Source: Methyloradius palustris
GTDB lineage: Bacteria > Pseudomonadota > Gammaproteobacteria > Burkholderiales > Methylophilaceae
NCBI RefSeq assembly: GCF_019703875.1
Contig: NZ_AP024110.1
Coordinates: 1,054,001-1,118,000, forward strand
DNA length: 64,000 bases
Reading direction: 5' to 3'
Part shown: positions 8,788-16,721 of the stretch, piece after piece
How the letters are laid out: the number at the start of each line of letters is the position of its first letter
How positions within the stretch are numbered: position 1 is the first letter of the stretch
Notes under the pieces: model-generated
What the model saw: only the letters and a program-made list of their open reading frames with translations
What the model was told of the DNA's origin: nothing
Database searches by the model: none
Position numbers and translations under genes: made by a program

Positions 8788-8805
8788 TGTCAGAACACAC
8801 TGACA
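8788..8805. promoter_or_regulatory. Inverted repeat TGTCAG-N6-CTGACA, possible operator
   Basis: Perfect 6-base arms at 8788-8793 and 8800-8805 in the region between the divergent DUF1328 and histidine kinase genes. Related half-sites occur upstream of the genes at 10474 and 10907. It could be the target of the NarL-type regulator, whose family often binds short inverted hexamers; this is an inference. Confidence 0.4.
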
Positions 8806-8856
8806 GCCTAAAATATCCATATCTCAACCCGTTATAGAGCCAGAGTTAATCAAGAC

Positions 8857-10260
8857 ATGAAGAAAATATTGCTGCTAGCGGACAAGATCGAAAAAATGCT
8901 GGGAGGCCGTGTAATCGCAACCTTGGCTGCTGCCATGGTGATGTCTATCATGGCTGTAGTGTTTACTGATTCAAAAATTGCTGAGCTTGGCCAGCAGGTT
9001 GAACAGATTGGTAAGATTCGCGAGAACATCAGTACCATTAATGCGCTGCGTACAAATCTATTCAGGGCAGAGAGTGCGCAACGTGGCTATATATTGACGC
9101 AACGAGAACTTTATATTGCACCTTTTGCTGATGCTATTGCTGGGGCTAGGGCGAATATCGATAAAATCAATGAATTGCTGGATGAGGAGCCATCAGCGTT
9201 AAAAAACAAACATGACAACGAATGGCTGAAGTCAGTAGGCGCCAGTCTTGAATCTAAAGTGGCTGAGATGGAATTGACAGTCAAACTTTCTAAAGCTGGC
9301 AAGTTTAAAGAGGCCAATGAGATCGTAGCGGCTGATCAAGGCTTGGCTGCCATGAATAAGTTTATGCAAAACACACAAGTATTGCTTGATCAGCGTGCTG
9401 ACCTGTTAACGGTCATGCTCAAACAGCGCAAAATTTCGATTGCGGTCGTGCGCGCGTTGGTTGTTGGTAGTGCGCTTGTGTTGTTGTTGCTCGTGGTTGC
9501 GGTCATACGGCAACTGATCAATGAAATGGCCTCGCGCGAGCAATTGCGCGACCAGTTGGCTCAAGATCTCGTTAAATATGAGCGTCAAATCAGGAACAAT
9601 TCACAAGAGCTCAAAATACTGGCCTTGCAATATCAGCAAGATGTAGAGCGCGAGCGCCAAAAGTTATCAAGAGAGTTACACGATGAGCTTGGCTCTATCT
9701 TGACTGCCACCAAGATGGATATTTCCTGGGTTATGCGCAAATTCAAAGAAACTGCCCCAGAGATTGGTGAAAAGTTGAGCAAAACCATGCGCTATCTTGA
9801 TCAGGGCATTCAATTCAAGCGTCAGATTGTGCAGGACTTGCATCCATCCATGATTACTACCTTTGGCTTCTGGCAGGCATTGAAATCATTGATCGACGAA
9901 AATGGTGAGCGTAATCAATGGACAATGAACGTTATTTTGCCAGACGAGGACATCTCATTGGGCGAGACCATAGGCCTGATTGCCTATCGTGTGGTGCAAG
10001 AAACATTGAATAATGCCAGCAAGTACGCTAAAGCTACTAAAGTCTCTGTCCACCTGATGATTGAGTTAGATTACCTCAAGCTGGAGATTGAGGATAATGG
10101 CATAGGTGTTGATTTAAATAATATTGACACTACCCGCCATGGTTTAACGGGCATGCGCCATCGTTTGTTGGCGATTGGTGGCCGTTTAGATATCGCCAGT
10201 GCGCCTGATAAAGGCATGGTGACACGTGCCATGATTCCGCTTGACCTTAAATCAGAATAA
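8857..10260 (+). CDS. CHASE3-domain sensor histidine kinase (HisKA_3 type)
   Basis: 467 residues. TM1 at about 19-36, a periplasmic CHASE3 sensor (RTNLFRAESAQRGYILT signature near 65-81), TM2 at about 195-217, a coiled linker, then a HisKA_3 dimerisation helix with phospho-acceptor His275 in RELHDELGS. The HATPase region follows (VVQETLNNASKYAKA as N-box, DNGIG as G1, HGLTGMRHR as G2). HisKA_3 kinases phosphorylate NarL/FixJ regulators, so the regulator at 7289-7921 is the obvious partner. The signal is unknown; CHASE3 is a sensor domain without a general ligand. Flanking DUF883, DUF1328 and BON proteins suggest envelope or osmotic stress. Confidence 0.93.
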   Translation: MKKILLLADKIEKMLGGRVIATLAAAMVMSIMAVVFTDSKIAELGQQVEQIGKIRENISTINALRTNLFRAESAQRGYILTQRELYIAPFADAIAGARANIDKINELLDEEPSALKNKHDNEWLKSVGASLESKVAEMELTVKLSKAGKFKEANEIVAADQGLAAMNKFMQNTQVLLDQRADLLTVMLKQRKISIAVVRALVVGSALVLLLLVVAVIRQLINEMASREQLRDQLAQDLVKYERQIRNNSQELKILALQYQQDVERERQKLSRELHDELGSILTATKMDISWVMRKFKETAPEIGEKLSKTMRYLDQGIQFKRQIVQDLHPSMITTFGFWQALKSLIDENGERNQWTMNVILPDEDISLGETIGLIAYRVVQETLNNASKYAKATKVSVHLMIELDYLKLEIEDNGIGVDLNNIDTTRHGLTGMRHRLLAIGGRLDIASAPDKGMVTRAMIPLDLKSE

Positions 10261-10357
10261 TTCAATCGCAATAATAAAGCCTGCGTTTTAAAGATAAGGT
10301 ATTCAGTAGTTAAGCCCTTTCCTCACTTCCACGTATGCCGTAGTTTGTAGTCTCAAT

Positions 10358-10384
10358 CTGACAACAGAAATTGTGTCTGTCTGA
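10358..10384. promoter_or_regulatory. CTGACA-N10-TGTCTG motif upstream of small membrane protein gene
   Basis: CTGACA at 10358-10363 and TGTCTG at 10374-10379, followed directly by another CTGAC. It resembles the half-sites at 8788-8805 and 10795-10805. Regulatory role is inferred from recurrence in neighbouring promoter regions only. Confidence 0.3.
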
Positions 10385-10473
10385 CTGTGCGCTTGACCTA
10401 AGCCTCCTAGTATTCAATCTTGTTGTATCACCTGAATTTAATTAGTCAGTTTGAATATCAAGAGGGGCGCATC

Positions 10474-10737
10474 ATGAATCAAAAGGAAAATGACAATATT
10501 TTGCGAGTGCTGACTTTGCTCATGCTCGTTTTATCTTTATTGATGTGCATTTCTGTTTTCGCATTCAAAAATGTAGATGCAAATACCTCAGTCAAGCACC
10601 CTTTAAATGCAGTAGAGAAATCACAGATTAAACCCATTAAAAATATTCAGGTGCCCGTGAAGTTTTATACGGAACCCAACATTAATTATTCAACAGAAAA
10701 GAACATCTTTGAAACCGTTCGTAGGGTGAAGGCTTAA
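10474..10737 (+). CDS. Small hypothetical membrane protein
   Basis: 87 residues from the ATG at 10474, preceded by GAGGGG at good distance; the open frame begins further upstream at 10420 without a ribosome site. One hydrophobic segment (VLTLLMLVLSLLMCISVFAF, about residues 12-31) is either an uncleaved anchor or a signal sequence. The remaining ~55 residues are polar, with Lys/Asn/Thr-rich sequence, and should lie in the periplasm. I do not recognise the family. It sits between the CHASE3 kinase and the EF-hand/BON gene and shares upstream TGTCAG-type motifs with them. Confidence 0.65.
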   Translation: MNQKENDNILRVLTLLMLVLSLLMCISVFAFKNVDANTSVKHPLNAVEKSQIKPIKNIQVPVKFYTEPNINYSTEKNIFETVRRVKA

Positions 10738-10794
10738 TCATGAGAATACAAAAAACTGATGTCAGCGGCTTCTTACAGATGAATCATGGACTGG

Positions 10795-10805
10795 CTGACT
10801 GTCAG
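10795..10805. promoter_or_regulatory. Palindrome CTGACTGTCAG upstream of EF-hand/BON gene
   Basis: An 11-base perfect palindrome, with another GTCAGC at 10761 and GACAG at 10814. The same half-sites occur upstream of the two other stress-cluster promoters, so it is a candidate binding site for a common regulator. Confidence 0.35.
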
Positions 10806-10906
10806 CAAAACTAGACAGCACTAAGATGGCAACAGCACTACAGAATGAGTTTCGATAACAACCCAACCATTCAGTTAACTTTTTAATTTTAGATATGGAG
10901 ATAAAA

Positions 10907-11413
10907 ATGAAAAATCAATTTAACCTTAAGACAGTAACAGTATTAGTCGCTTTAACAACCGCTGCATTCACCAGTGCAGTTTTCGCGCAACCAGATATCA
11001 ATGAGAACCCAAATGGTGTTCAGTTCCGCAAGCTTGATACGGACAATGATGGCACTCTGACCCATTCTGAAGTCGCAAGTGAAAAGTTATTCACCAAGAA
11101 AAACTTTGCTAAAGCTGACTTGGATAAAGACGGTACTTTAGATCAAAAAGAATACGATGATTTCAAATCAGAAGCACAAAATGCTGAAGTTAAACGTGTG
11201 GCTAATGACAGCGTAATCACTACCAAAGTGAAATCTCAAATCGTGAAAGAAGAAGGTTTCAGCGGCTTCCAGATCAGTGTTGAAACACACAAGGGTGTGG
11301 TTCAGTTAAGTGGTTTTGTTGATAAAGCTGAACAAATCACTAAAGCAACAGAGCTCGCTAAATCTGTTGAAGGCGTTAAATCTGTTAAGAATAGCCTGCT
11401 AGTTAAAAGTTAA
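10907..11413 (+). CDS. Periplasmic EF-hand plus BON domain protein
   Basis: 168 residues from the ATG at 10907; GGAG lies six bases upstream, and an in-frame ATG at 10895 is part of that ribosome site. Signal peptide 1-27 (AVFA/QP). Two complete 12-residue EF-hand loops: D44-E55 (DTDNDGTLTHSE) and D71-E82 (DLDKDGTLDQKE), both with Asp at 1, 3, 5, Gly at 6 and Glu at 12, so calcium binding is likely. A BON domain follows at about 96-168 (DSVITTKVKSQI, VQLSGFVDKAEQ, VEGVKSVKNSL), as in OsmY. BON domains bind membranes or lipids. The combination suggests a Ca-responsive envelope stress protein. It ends at the terminator at 11459. Confidence 0.88.
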   Translation: MKNQFNLKTVTVLVALTTAAFTSAVFAQPDINENPNGVQFRKLDTDNDGTLTHSEVASEKLFTKKNFAKADLDKDGTLDQKEYDDFKSEAQNAEVKRVANDSVITTKVKSQIVKEEGFSGFQISVETHKGVVQLSGFVDKAEQITKATELAKSVEGVKSVKNSLLVKS

Positions 11414-11458
11414 TCACTAGCAAGCAACCGAATACCCAATCTTCCCCTTGGGTGTAAC

Positions 11459-11497
11459 AAAAACCCCACATACTCTAAACAAGTATGTGGGGTTTTT
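11459..11497. terminator. Bidirectional intrinsic terminator
   Basis: 16-base perfectly complementary arms (11459-11474 and 11482-11497) with a 7-base loop; a core of CCCCACATACT with A-run and T-run flanks. It separates the convergent EF-hand/BON and RhlE genes. Confidence 0.9.
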
Positions 11498-11513
11498 CAT
11501 TGCTGCTTCTTAA

Positions 11514-13115
11514 TTATCGCGTGCGATTATTAGGTCGGCTAGAGGGATTGCTGGCGGGTCGATTGCTGGGACGATTACTAGGGCGGCCATTGTTACGGTT
11601 TGGCTGTGGCGGGGTAAATAACCCAGTCTGCGGCATTGATTGATGGCGTGCAGCTTCTGACAGATGCTGGTTCTGATCTGGCTTGTTACCGTTTGCTTGG
11701 CCTCTATTGCCATGCTCTCTACCAGAGTTATCCCTATTCGCTTGTGCTGGCGCTCTCTGGCCTTGGGTTGGTGCTCGGCCTTGCGCAGCTTGCCCTTGAG
11801 GGTTTCTAGGGTTGCTCTGAGAGTTTCTAGGCTGACCTTGGCGCTGCTGCCCATCTCTGCCATTCGGCTGCTGGCCGTTGTTGGTTCTTTGTGAATTACG
11901 TGGTGGCCTGCCGTGTGGCTGGCGTGGAGGGCGCGGTGCTTCAGGTTCTATAGTAGTTGGCATCACAAAGCCTTCTACTGAAACGCGTGGAATCTCACGC
12001 TTGATCAGCTTCTCAATGTCTTTCAGGTATTTCGCTTCTTCATTATCTACCAATGAAATAGCGGCACCACTAGCACCTGCACGGCCTGTACGGCCAATAC
12101 GGTGGACGTAATCTTCAGGGATGTTTGGCAGCTCGAAATTCACCACTTGTGGCAACTGGTCAATATCAAGGCCACGTGCAGCAATATCAGTCGCTACCAG
12201 TACACGCATGCTGCCATCCTTAAACTGGGCTAGAGCTTTAGTACGTGCGCCTTGGCTCTTATTGCCGTGGATCGCAGCGGCTTCAATACCATCTTTTACC
12301 AACTTCTCAGTCAGGCGATTCGCGCCATGCTTCGTACGGGTGAATATCAGTACTTGCTTCCAGTCATGGTGCTTGATCAGGTAGCTCATCAGCTCGCGCT
12401 TATGGCTCTGATTCACCATGTGCACGGTTTGCTCAACCATCTCTGAGGCGGTATTGCGGCGCGCCACTTCTACAAAGCCTGGGTTATGTAGCAGGCCATC
12501 GGCCAGTGTCTTGATCTCGTCAGAGAACGTAGCGGAGAACAGCAGGTTCTGGCGTTGCTTAGGTAACATAGCCAATATCTTCTTGATGTCGCGGATAAAG
12601 CCCATGTCCAGCATGCGGTCAGCTTCGTCTAGCACCAGGATTTCTACGCCTGAAAGATCAACGGATTTTTGTTCAGCCAAATCCAGCAGACGGCCTGGTG
12701 TTGCTACCAGAATGTCCAAATGACGGCTCAGGCGATTGATTTGCGGGTTGATGCTCACACCGCCAAAAACCACCATCGATTTTAATGGCAGGTGTTTGCC
12801 ATAGGTTTTAACAGATTCTTCGATCTGTGCTGCAAGCTCTCGCGTTGGTGTGAGCATCAGGCAGCGTGGGCGGCCTTTGCTAGGCGCAATTGGTTTAGTG
12901 CTCAGCAATTGCAAAATAGGTAAGGTAAAGCCAGCCGTTTTGCCAGTGCCAGTTTGCGCACCAGCCAGCAAATCACCACCGCTTAATACTTGCGGAATGG
13001 CTTTGGCTTGAATGGGGGTAGGGGTGGTGTAACCCGCGTCGCTAATGGCGCGCAAAATGGGTTCGGATAAACCTAACTCGTTAAAGTTAGGGGTAGTTGT
13101 TTGTTCTGTAGACAA
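11514..13115 (-). CDS. rhlE: DEAD-box ATP-dependent RNA helicase, RhlE-like
   Basis: 533 residues from the TTG at 13115, chosen because GGAG lies seven bases upstream; the frame extends to another TTG at 13160 without support. The N-terminus starts at STEQTTTPNFNELGLS. All helicase motifs are present: Q motif (YTTPTPIQ), AQTGTGKT (motif I), PTRELA (Ia), VLDEAD (II), SAT (III), ATDIAARGLD (V) and HRIGRTGRAG (VI). From about residue 385 the tail is ~150 residues of low complexity rich in Arg, Gln, Asn, Pro and Gly, the RNA-binding disordered tail common in RhlE. The family remodels RNA in ribosome assembly and cold adaptation. Confidence 0.93.
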   Translation of the reverse strand: MSTEQTTTPNFNELGLSEPILRAISDAGYTTPTPIQAKAIPQVLSGGDLLAGAQTGTGKTAGFTLPILQLLSTKPIAPSKGRPRCLMLTPTRELAAQIEESVKTYGKHLPLKSMVVFGGVSINPQINRLSRHLDILVATPGRLLDLAEQKSVDLSGVEILVLDEADRMLDMGFIRDIKKILAMLPKQRQNLLFSATFSDEIKTLADGLLHNPGFVEVARRNTASEMVEQTVHMVNQSHKRELMSYLIKHHDWKQVLIFTRTKHGANRLTEKLVKDGIEAAAIHGNKSQGARTKALAQFKDGSMRVLVATDIAARGLDIDQLPQVVNFELPNIPEDYVHRIGRTGRAGASGAAISLVDNEEAKYLKDIEKLIKREIPRVSVEGFVMPTTIEPEAPRPPRQPHGRPPRNSQRTNNGQQPNGRDGQQRQGQPRNSQSNPRNPQGQAAQGRAPTQGQRAPAQANRDNSGREHGNRGQANGNKPDQNQHLSEAARHQSMPQTGLFTPPQPNRNNGRPSNRPSNRPASNPSSRPNNRTR

Positions 13116-13546
13116 GGTAATACTCCAGCTATAGGCAAACTCGACAAACCTACTGAGCAATTCATCTGCTGCGTTGCGCGGTGCTCAAACACTCGCCGTA
13201 CTCATGTACTGTCTCGTGTTTTGCGCTCCGTGCGCCTTGCATATGAACCGCTCGCTACGGTTTTCGGGTTTCCCTGAATTTAGTGAAGTGCTGAAAACGA
13301 ATCTGCAAAATTTAAGATGCACTGTTCAGAATTCAAAACTTCTAAAACCAGCCCATTACTTTTGAGGCAACACCAATCGAGGCAGGCGAATGTTTAATCA
13401 TTCATGATAGCTTTGAGAAAATCAGGAAGATCAGGTTTTAATGACCGCTGCGCTGATTGGTTGGCGCAGGGAAACTGGATTATACGGAAGAATGGGATTA
13501 AAGCGAGAAATAGATTTTTGTAGTAAAAGGGTATAACTGGTAATAG
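13116..13546. other. 431-base intergenic region with a palindromic repeat
   Basis: Between the RhlE gene and the AT-rich HEPN-like gene. The first part holds copy A of the dispersed palindromic repeat (13151-13257). An apparent 63-codon frame at 13174-13365 runs through the repeat and is not credible as a gene. The remainder (13260-13546) shows nothing I can name. Confidence 0.7.
13151..13257 (-). repeat. Dispersed nested-palindrome repeat, copy A
   Basis: About 107 bases. Imperfect terminal inverted repeats (13151-13169 against 13239-13257, 14 of 19 matching). Read on the minus strand it has the conserved caps TGCAAGGCGCACGGAGCGCA and CGCGCAACGCAGCA shared with copies B (31978) and C (32501). 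Inner arms AAACAC/GTGTTT (13187-13192, 13216-13221) and a central GTAC-N4-GTAC fold into a nested hairpin. No reading frame of its own; a MITE- or REP-like element is the best description. Confidence 0.75.
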
Positions 13547-14125
13547 CTATTTAACTATATTTTGGCGGACAATAGTTTTAGAGAACTCTTCAATTGCATA
13601 CCAATTATGTTCTGGGAATTTATCAATATCCCATAGCCAGTGAGGTTCCTCAAATAACAAGTATATGAATTTATGGTACTTGAAATAAAAGATGGCTAAA
13701 TTAAATTGGGAGCGGTCGCTGCTAGCATGTGATCGAATATTTCTTACAGAGCGGAACTGTAAGCCAAACTCTTCTGGTACTTCTACTTGATAAGTAGATA
13801 TGTCATTTTCATATGATGGAGCATCACCACGAAGAATTCTATCTCTTCTAATATTTAGGAGTTTTTTTACTTCGTTGTTTAATACTTTGTCTACCGCTGC
13901 CCCTTTGATGTGTTTTGGAAATCTACCGTCGCGCCTAATACAGCCTAAATAAAACTCATAAAGATGGGAAACGAAATCAGAGTAAGCGTTGTAAGAAGCG
14001 ATAGCGATTTTTTTATCCTGATTTCCTGTTGCTAGTATCAAGTGTAATCCTGCAAATAAATTAAAAGCATCTCTGCATCGTTGAAACTCATGAGCAAGGG
14101 CATTTGTTAATAGCTCATTCTGCAT
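13547..14125 (-). CDS. Hypothetical protein with HEPN-like RNxxxH motif
   Basis: 192 residues, predicted almost entirely helical and clearly more AT-rich than its neighbours. I do not recognise a named family. Residues 128-133 read RNIRSH, which fits the R-N-x3-H active-site signature of HEPN ribonucleases, within a helix-rich C-terminal half; an earlier helix (AYSDFVSHLYEFYLG, 47-61) also has the look of HEPN-type helices. HEPN proteins are often RNA-cutting toxins or abortive-infection effectors. No nucleotidyltransferase antitoxin or other partner gene is adjacent. AGGAG lies ten bases before the ATG. It sits next to repeat copy A, which suggests an inserted accessory gene. Function is a hypothesis only. 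Confidence 0.7.
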   Translation of the reverse strand: MQNELLTNALAHEFQRCRDAFNLFAGLHLILATGNQDKKIAIASYNAYSDFVSHLYEFYLGCIRRDGRFPKHIKGAAVDKVLNNEVKKLLNIRRDRILRGDAPSYENDISTYQVEVPEEFGLQFRSVRNIRSHASSDRSQFNLAIFYFKYHKFIYLLFEEPHWLWDIDKFPEHNWYAIEEFSKTIVRQNIVK

Positions 14126-14158
14126 TTCCTTTGAACTCCTATATTTATAGCTAACTAT

Positions 14159-15100
14159 TTATAAGCTTAGCCCAAGATACCTCATAAACTTTTCAACCTG
14201 ATCCGTGTAGTCACTGGGCAATCCCAAATTTTCATTGATCTCACCATGAGATAACGCCTCTGGCAGGGTGCTGGCTTTAGTGCCCAATGCTACTGCTTTA
14301 TCAACAAATGGCTGCGCCTGTTTTGGGCAGGGTTGGTCTTTTCTTTGCGTTGAGCAGACTGCCAACATAGGCACGGTTTTCTGGGTCATCTGGTCGCTGG
14401 GGGAGGCTTTGTGCCAGAAACTGGTATCGGTGCCAAAGGCGTTGTCGTACAAGCCCATGTGTTTGGATGTCATGACTTTTTCAATGTCGTAGCCTGCGCT
14501 ATCCAGCATCACTGTACCTAGCCATGGCTGTGCGCCTTGCTGTTTTGCGATGCTGGGGCTGGCAGTGATGAGTGCAACCAGATGCGCACCAGCAGAGTGG
14601 CCCATGATGACAAAGCGCTTGCTGTCCCCACCCCAACTGGCAGCCAGACTTTGCGCCTTGGCAAGCGCGAGGGCGACATCATTGGCTTGTACTAGTGGGT
14701 CAGCATCGGGCAGCATGCGGTAGTTGGTGGATACAAAGATGATGCCCTTGGGCAGCCAGCGGTTGACCTTGTTTTCTACCACGCGGTTCATGGCTTTATC
14801 GCCGCGTTTCCAGCCGCCGCCGTGCACCATGAATATGACAGGCGCGTTTTGAGCGTTTTGCGGGATATAGACATCCATGCGCTGCGCTTTATCGCTGCCG
14901 TAAGGGATGTCACTTTTTAGTGTGGCACCAGCAGGTAAAGTGAATGATTGGCTGCTGCCCATGCCGCCATCATCGGCTTCAGTACCTTGCTGCCGCTCAG
15001 CCATGCGCGCTTTTAATTTATCTAAAAACGGCCCAGCATTAGCCGTTTGGTAAAGGCAGGTCAGGATTAAAAATGCACCACAGAATTTGAGCAGTTTCAT
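14159..15100 (-). CDS. Secreted alpha/beta hydrolase (esterase/lipase family)
   Basis: 313 residues. Signal peptide 1-22 (AFLILTCLYQTANA). The alpha/beta-hydrolase fold is shown by the oxyanion motif VHGGGWKRGD near residue 93, the nucleophile elbow GHSAGAHL near residue 167, and a late His in SHGEINENLG as candidate catalytic base. This HGGGW/GHSAG pattern places it with carboxylesterases of the hormone-sensitive-lipase or BD-FAE type. The substrate is unknown; export suggests an extracellular or periplasmic ester. The ATG has AAGGTAA upstream. It follows the rsuA-type gene on the same strand after 70 bases. Confidence 0.88.
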   Translation of the reverse strand: MKLLKFCGAFLILTCLYQTANAGPFLDKLKARMAERQQGTEADDGGMGSSQSFTLPAGATLKSDIPYGSDKAQRMDVYIPQNAQNAPVIFMVHGGGWKRGDKAMNRVVENKVNRWLPKGIIFVSTNYRMLPDADPLVQANDVALALAKAQSLAASWGGDSKRFVIMGHSAGAHLVALITASPSIAKQQGAQPWLGTVMLDSAGYDIEKVMTSKHMGLYDNAFGTDTSFWHKASPSDQMTQKTVPMLAVCSTQRKDQPCPKQAQPFVDKAVALGTKASTLPEALSHGEINENLGLPSDYTDQVEKFMRYLGLSL

Positions 15101-15170
15101 AATAATTACCTTGGCTGTAAGTAGTATTAAACGGTGTAGTCAGCGGTATCCGTCGCTGAGTATTATTTGT

Positions 15171-15884
15171 TTATATTCTTTCTGCCGAAGTCAGCATCTT
15201 CATTTCTGCCTCAGTCAGCCAGCGCCATTCACCTTCAGCCAAATCATCTGGTAAATCCAGCTCGCCTATCTTGATGCGCTTTAAACCTTCTACCCGATTG
15301 CTGACTGCAGCTAGCATGCGTTTTACCTGATGATATTTGCCTTCAGCCAGCGTCAGGTGGATGACGTTATCGCTGACGACATTGCAGGCAAGAGCGGCGG
15401 TGATGCCAGTCTCATCGACCAGTTGCACGCCTTTGATCAGCGCGCTGACTTGCGCTTCATCTACTGGGTGTTTGGTAGTCACTTCGTACACCTTGGGCAC
15501 TTTCCATTTGGGTGAGCTCATGCGATGGATGAACTGGCCATCATCGGAGAGCAATATCAGCCCAGTGGTGTCTTCATCAAGACGGCCTATGCATTGTGCA
15601 TCACGCTCTGTAAGCGCTGCAGGTAGCAGCATAAATACGCTGGGGTGATGCTTGGGTTTGTGCGAGCACTCGTAATTTGCCGGTTTATTGAGCATGAGAT
15701 AGGCTTTCTCATGGTATTGCCAGGCCTCACCATTCACCGTGAATTCAAGCCCAGCAGGATCAAACTCGGCAAACGGGTCATCACATGGCTTGCCCTGAAC
15801 CGTAACGGCATGATGCCGCACCAGCGAGCGACAGCCTTTGCGGGAGCCAAAACCTTGGGAAAAGAGGATACGTTCGAGTTGCAT
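15171..15884 (-). CDS. rsuA: 16S rRNA pseudouridine synthase, RsuA family
   Basis: 237 residues, the usual length. N-terminal S4 RNA-binding domain (MQLERILFSQGFGSRKGCRSL), then the pseudouridine synthase core with catalytic Asp in the GRLDEDTTGL motif near residue 105, and the KYHQVKRML element near residue 190 typical of the RsuA/RluB/E/F group. RsuA converts U516 of 16S rRNA to pseudouridine; the length and the absence of an extra C-terminal domain favour RsuA over RluE or RluF. It lies 71 bases downstream of rpiA. Confidence 0.87.
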   Translation of the reverse strand: MQLERILFSQGFGSRKGCRSLVRHHAVTVQGKPCDDPFAEFDPAGLEFTVNGEAWQYHEKAYLMLNKPANYECSHKPKHHPSVFMLLPAALTERDAQCIGRLDEDTTGLILLSDDGQFIHRMSSPKWKVPKVYEVTTKHPVDEAQVSALIKGVQLVDETGITAALACNVVSDNVIHLTLAEGKYHQVKRMLAAVSNRVEGLKRIKIGELDLPDDLAEGEWRWLTEAEMKMLTSAERI

Positions 15885-15955
15885 AGGGGGGTAACACTTT
15901 CTTGCTTTAAAAATGGATGCTAGTTTAAAGCAGGTTGTAAGATTGCTATGTGGAA

Positions 15956-16636
15956 TTAATCCGCCAGCCGCGTTTCTATCTTGCCTTCATGCGCAATCAG
16001 CACCGTGCCAGCTAGGCCTTCAAAAATGCCGTGTTCAACAATGCCTGGCGTATTGTTCAAGATGATATTTAACTCGCTGCTGCTGAGCTTAGCGTCAAAG
16101 GTCATTTCCAGCACCAGGCTGCCGTGCGAGGTCATCGCCAGGCCGTCTTTACTTGCATTGGGGCGCAATTCGCCGATGGCACCTTGAGCTTGCAGCGAGG
16201 CTTGAACCAGCTGCCATGCAAACGGCATGACTTCAATCGGGATGGCATATTTTTCACCGATACGGCTGACCAGTTTGCTTTGGTCAACCAGCACGATGAA
16301 TTCAGCACTGGCACGCGCTAACAACTTTTCTCTTACCAAGTCTGAGCCACGCCCCTTGAGCAATGCAAGACTGGGGGTGACTTCATCAGCGCCGTCGACA
16401 TAAATATCCAGCTTGCTGATCTGCTCCATCGCTAACAAAGGCAGCCCAACTTCACGCGCCTTGATTGCGCTGATGTAAGAGCTGGAGACAGTAGTGACTT
16501 TCAGGCCTTCACTGGTGTATCGGTGTGCCAGCGCTTCAATAAAGTAGTTTGCAGTTGAGCCCGTGCCCAAGCCAACTACCATGCCGTCTTCGACCAGGTT
16601 GGCCGCGTGTTGTGCTACCAGTTGTTTATCGTTCAT
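15956..16636 (-). CDS. rpiA: Ribose-5-phosphate isomerase A
   Basis: 226 residues. It interconverts ribose 5-phosphate and ribulose 5-phosphate. Family motifs are plain: VVGLGTGSTANYFIEAL near residue 21, then DGADEVTP near 83 with the metal- and substrate-binding acidic residues, LLKGRGSDLVREKLLA (conserved Lys and Glu), and an IEVMPFA block. In a ribulose monophosphate methylotroph this step links formaldehyde assimilation with the pentose phosphate pool; that role is inference. It is divergent from the TrmH-family gene, 85 bases apart. Confidence 0.97.
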   Translation of the reverse strand: MNDKQLVAQHAANLVEDGMVVGLGTGSTANYFIEALAHRYTSEGLKVTTVSSSYISAIKAREVGLPLLAMEQISKLDIYVDGADEVTPSLALLKGRGSDLVREKLLARASAEFIVLVDQSKLVSRIGEKYAIPIEVMPFAWQLVQASLQAQGAIGELRPNASKDGLAMTSHGSLVLEMTFDAKLSSSELNIILNNTPGIVEHGIFEGLAGTVLIAHEGKIETRLAD

Positions 16637-16721
16637 CGCTTTATCACTCTTGATTGTTTATTGAAGTATGGCGCTAAGCTAATTCGGTTAAAATGAGACC
16701 TTCAGTAAATCTATAAAACTC

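Noticed and set aside
13174..13365. 63-codon open frame beginning in the repeat
   Set aside because: Most of it is the palindromic repeat sequence; such frames arise wherever the repeat occurs.
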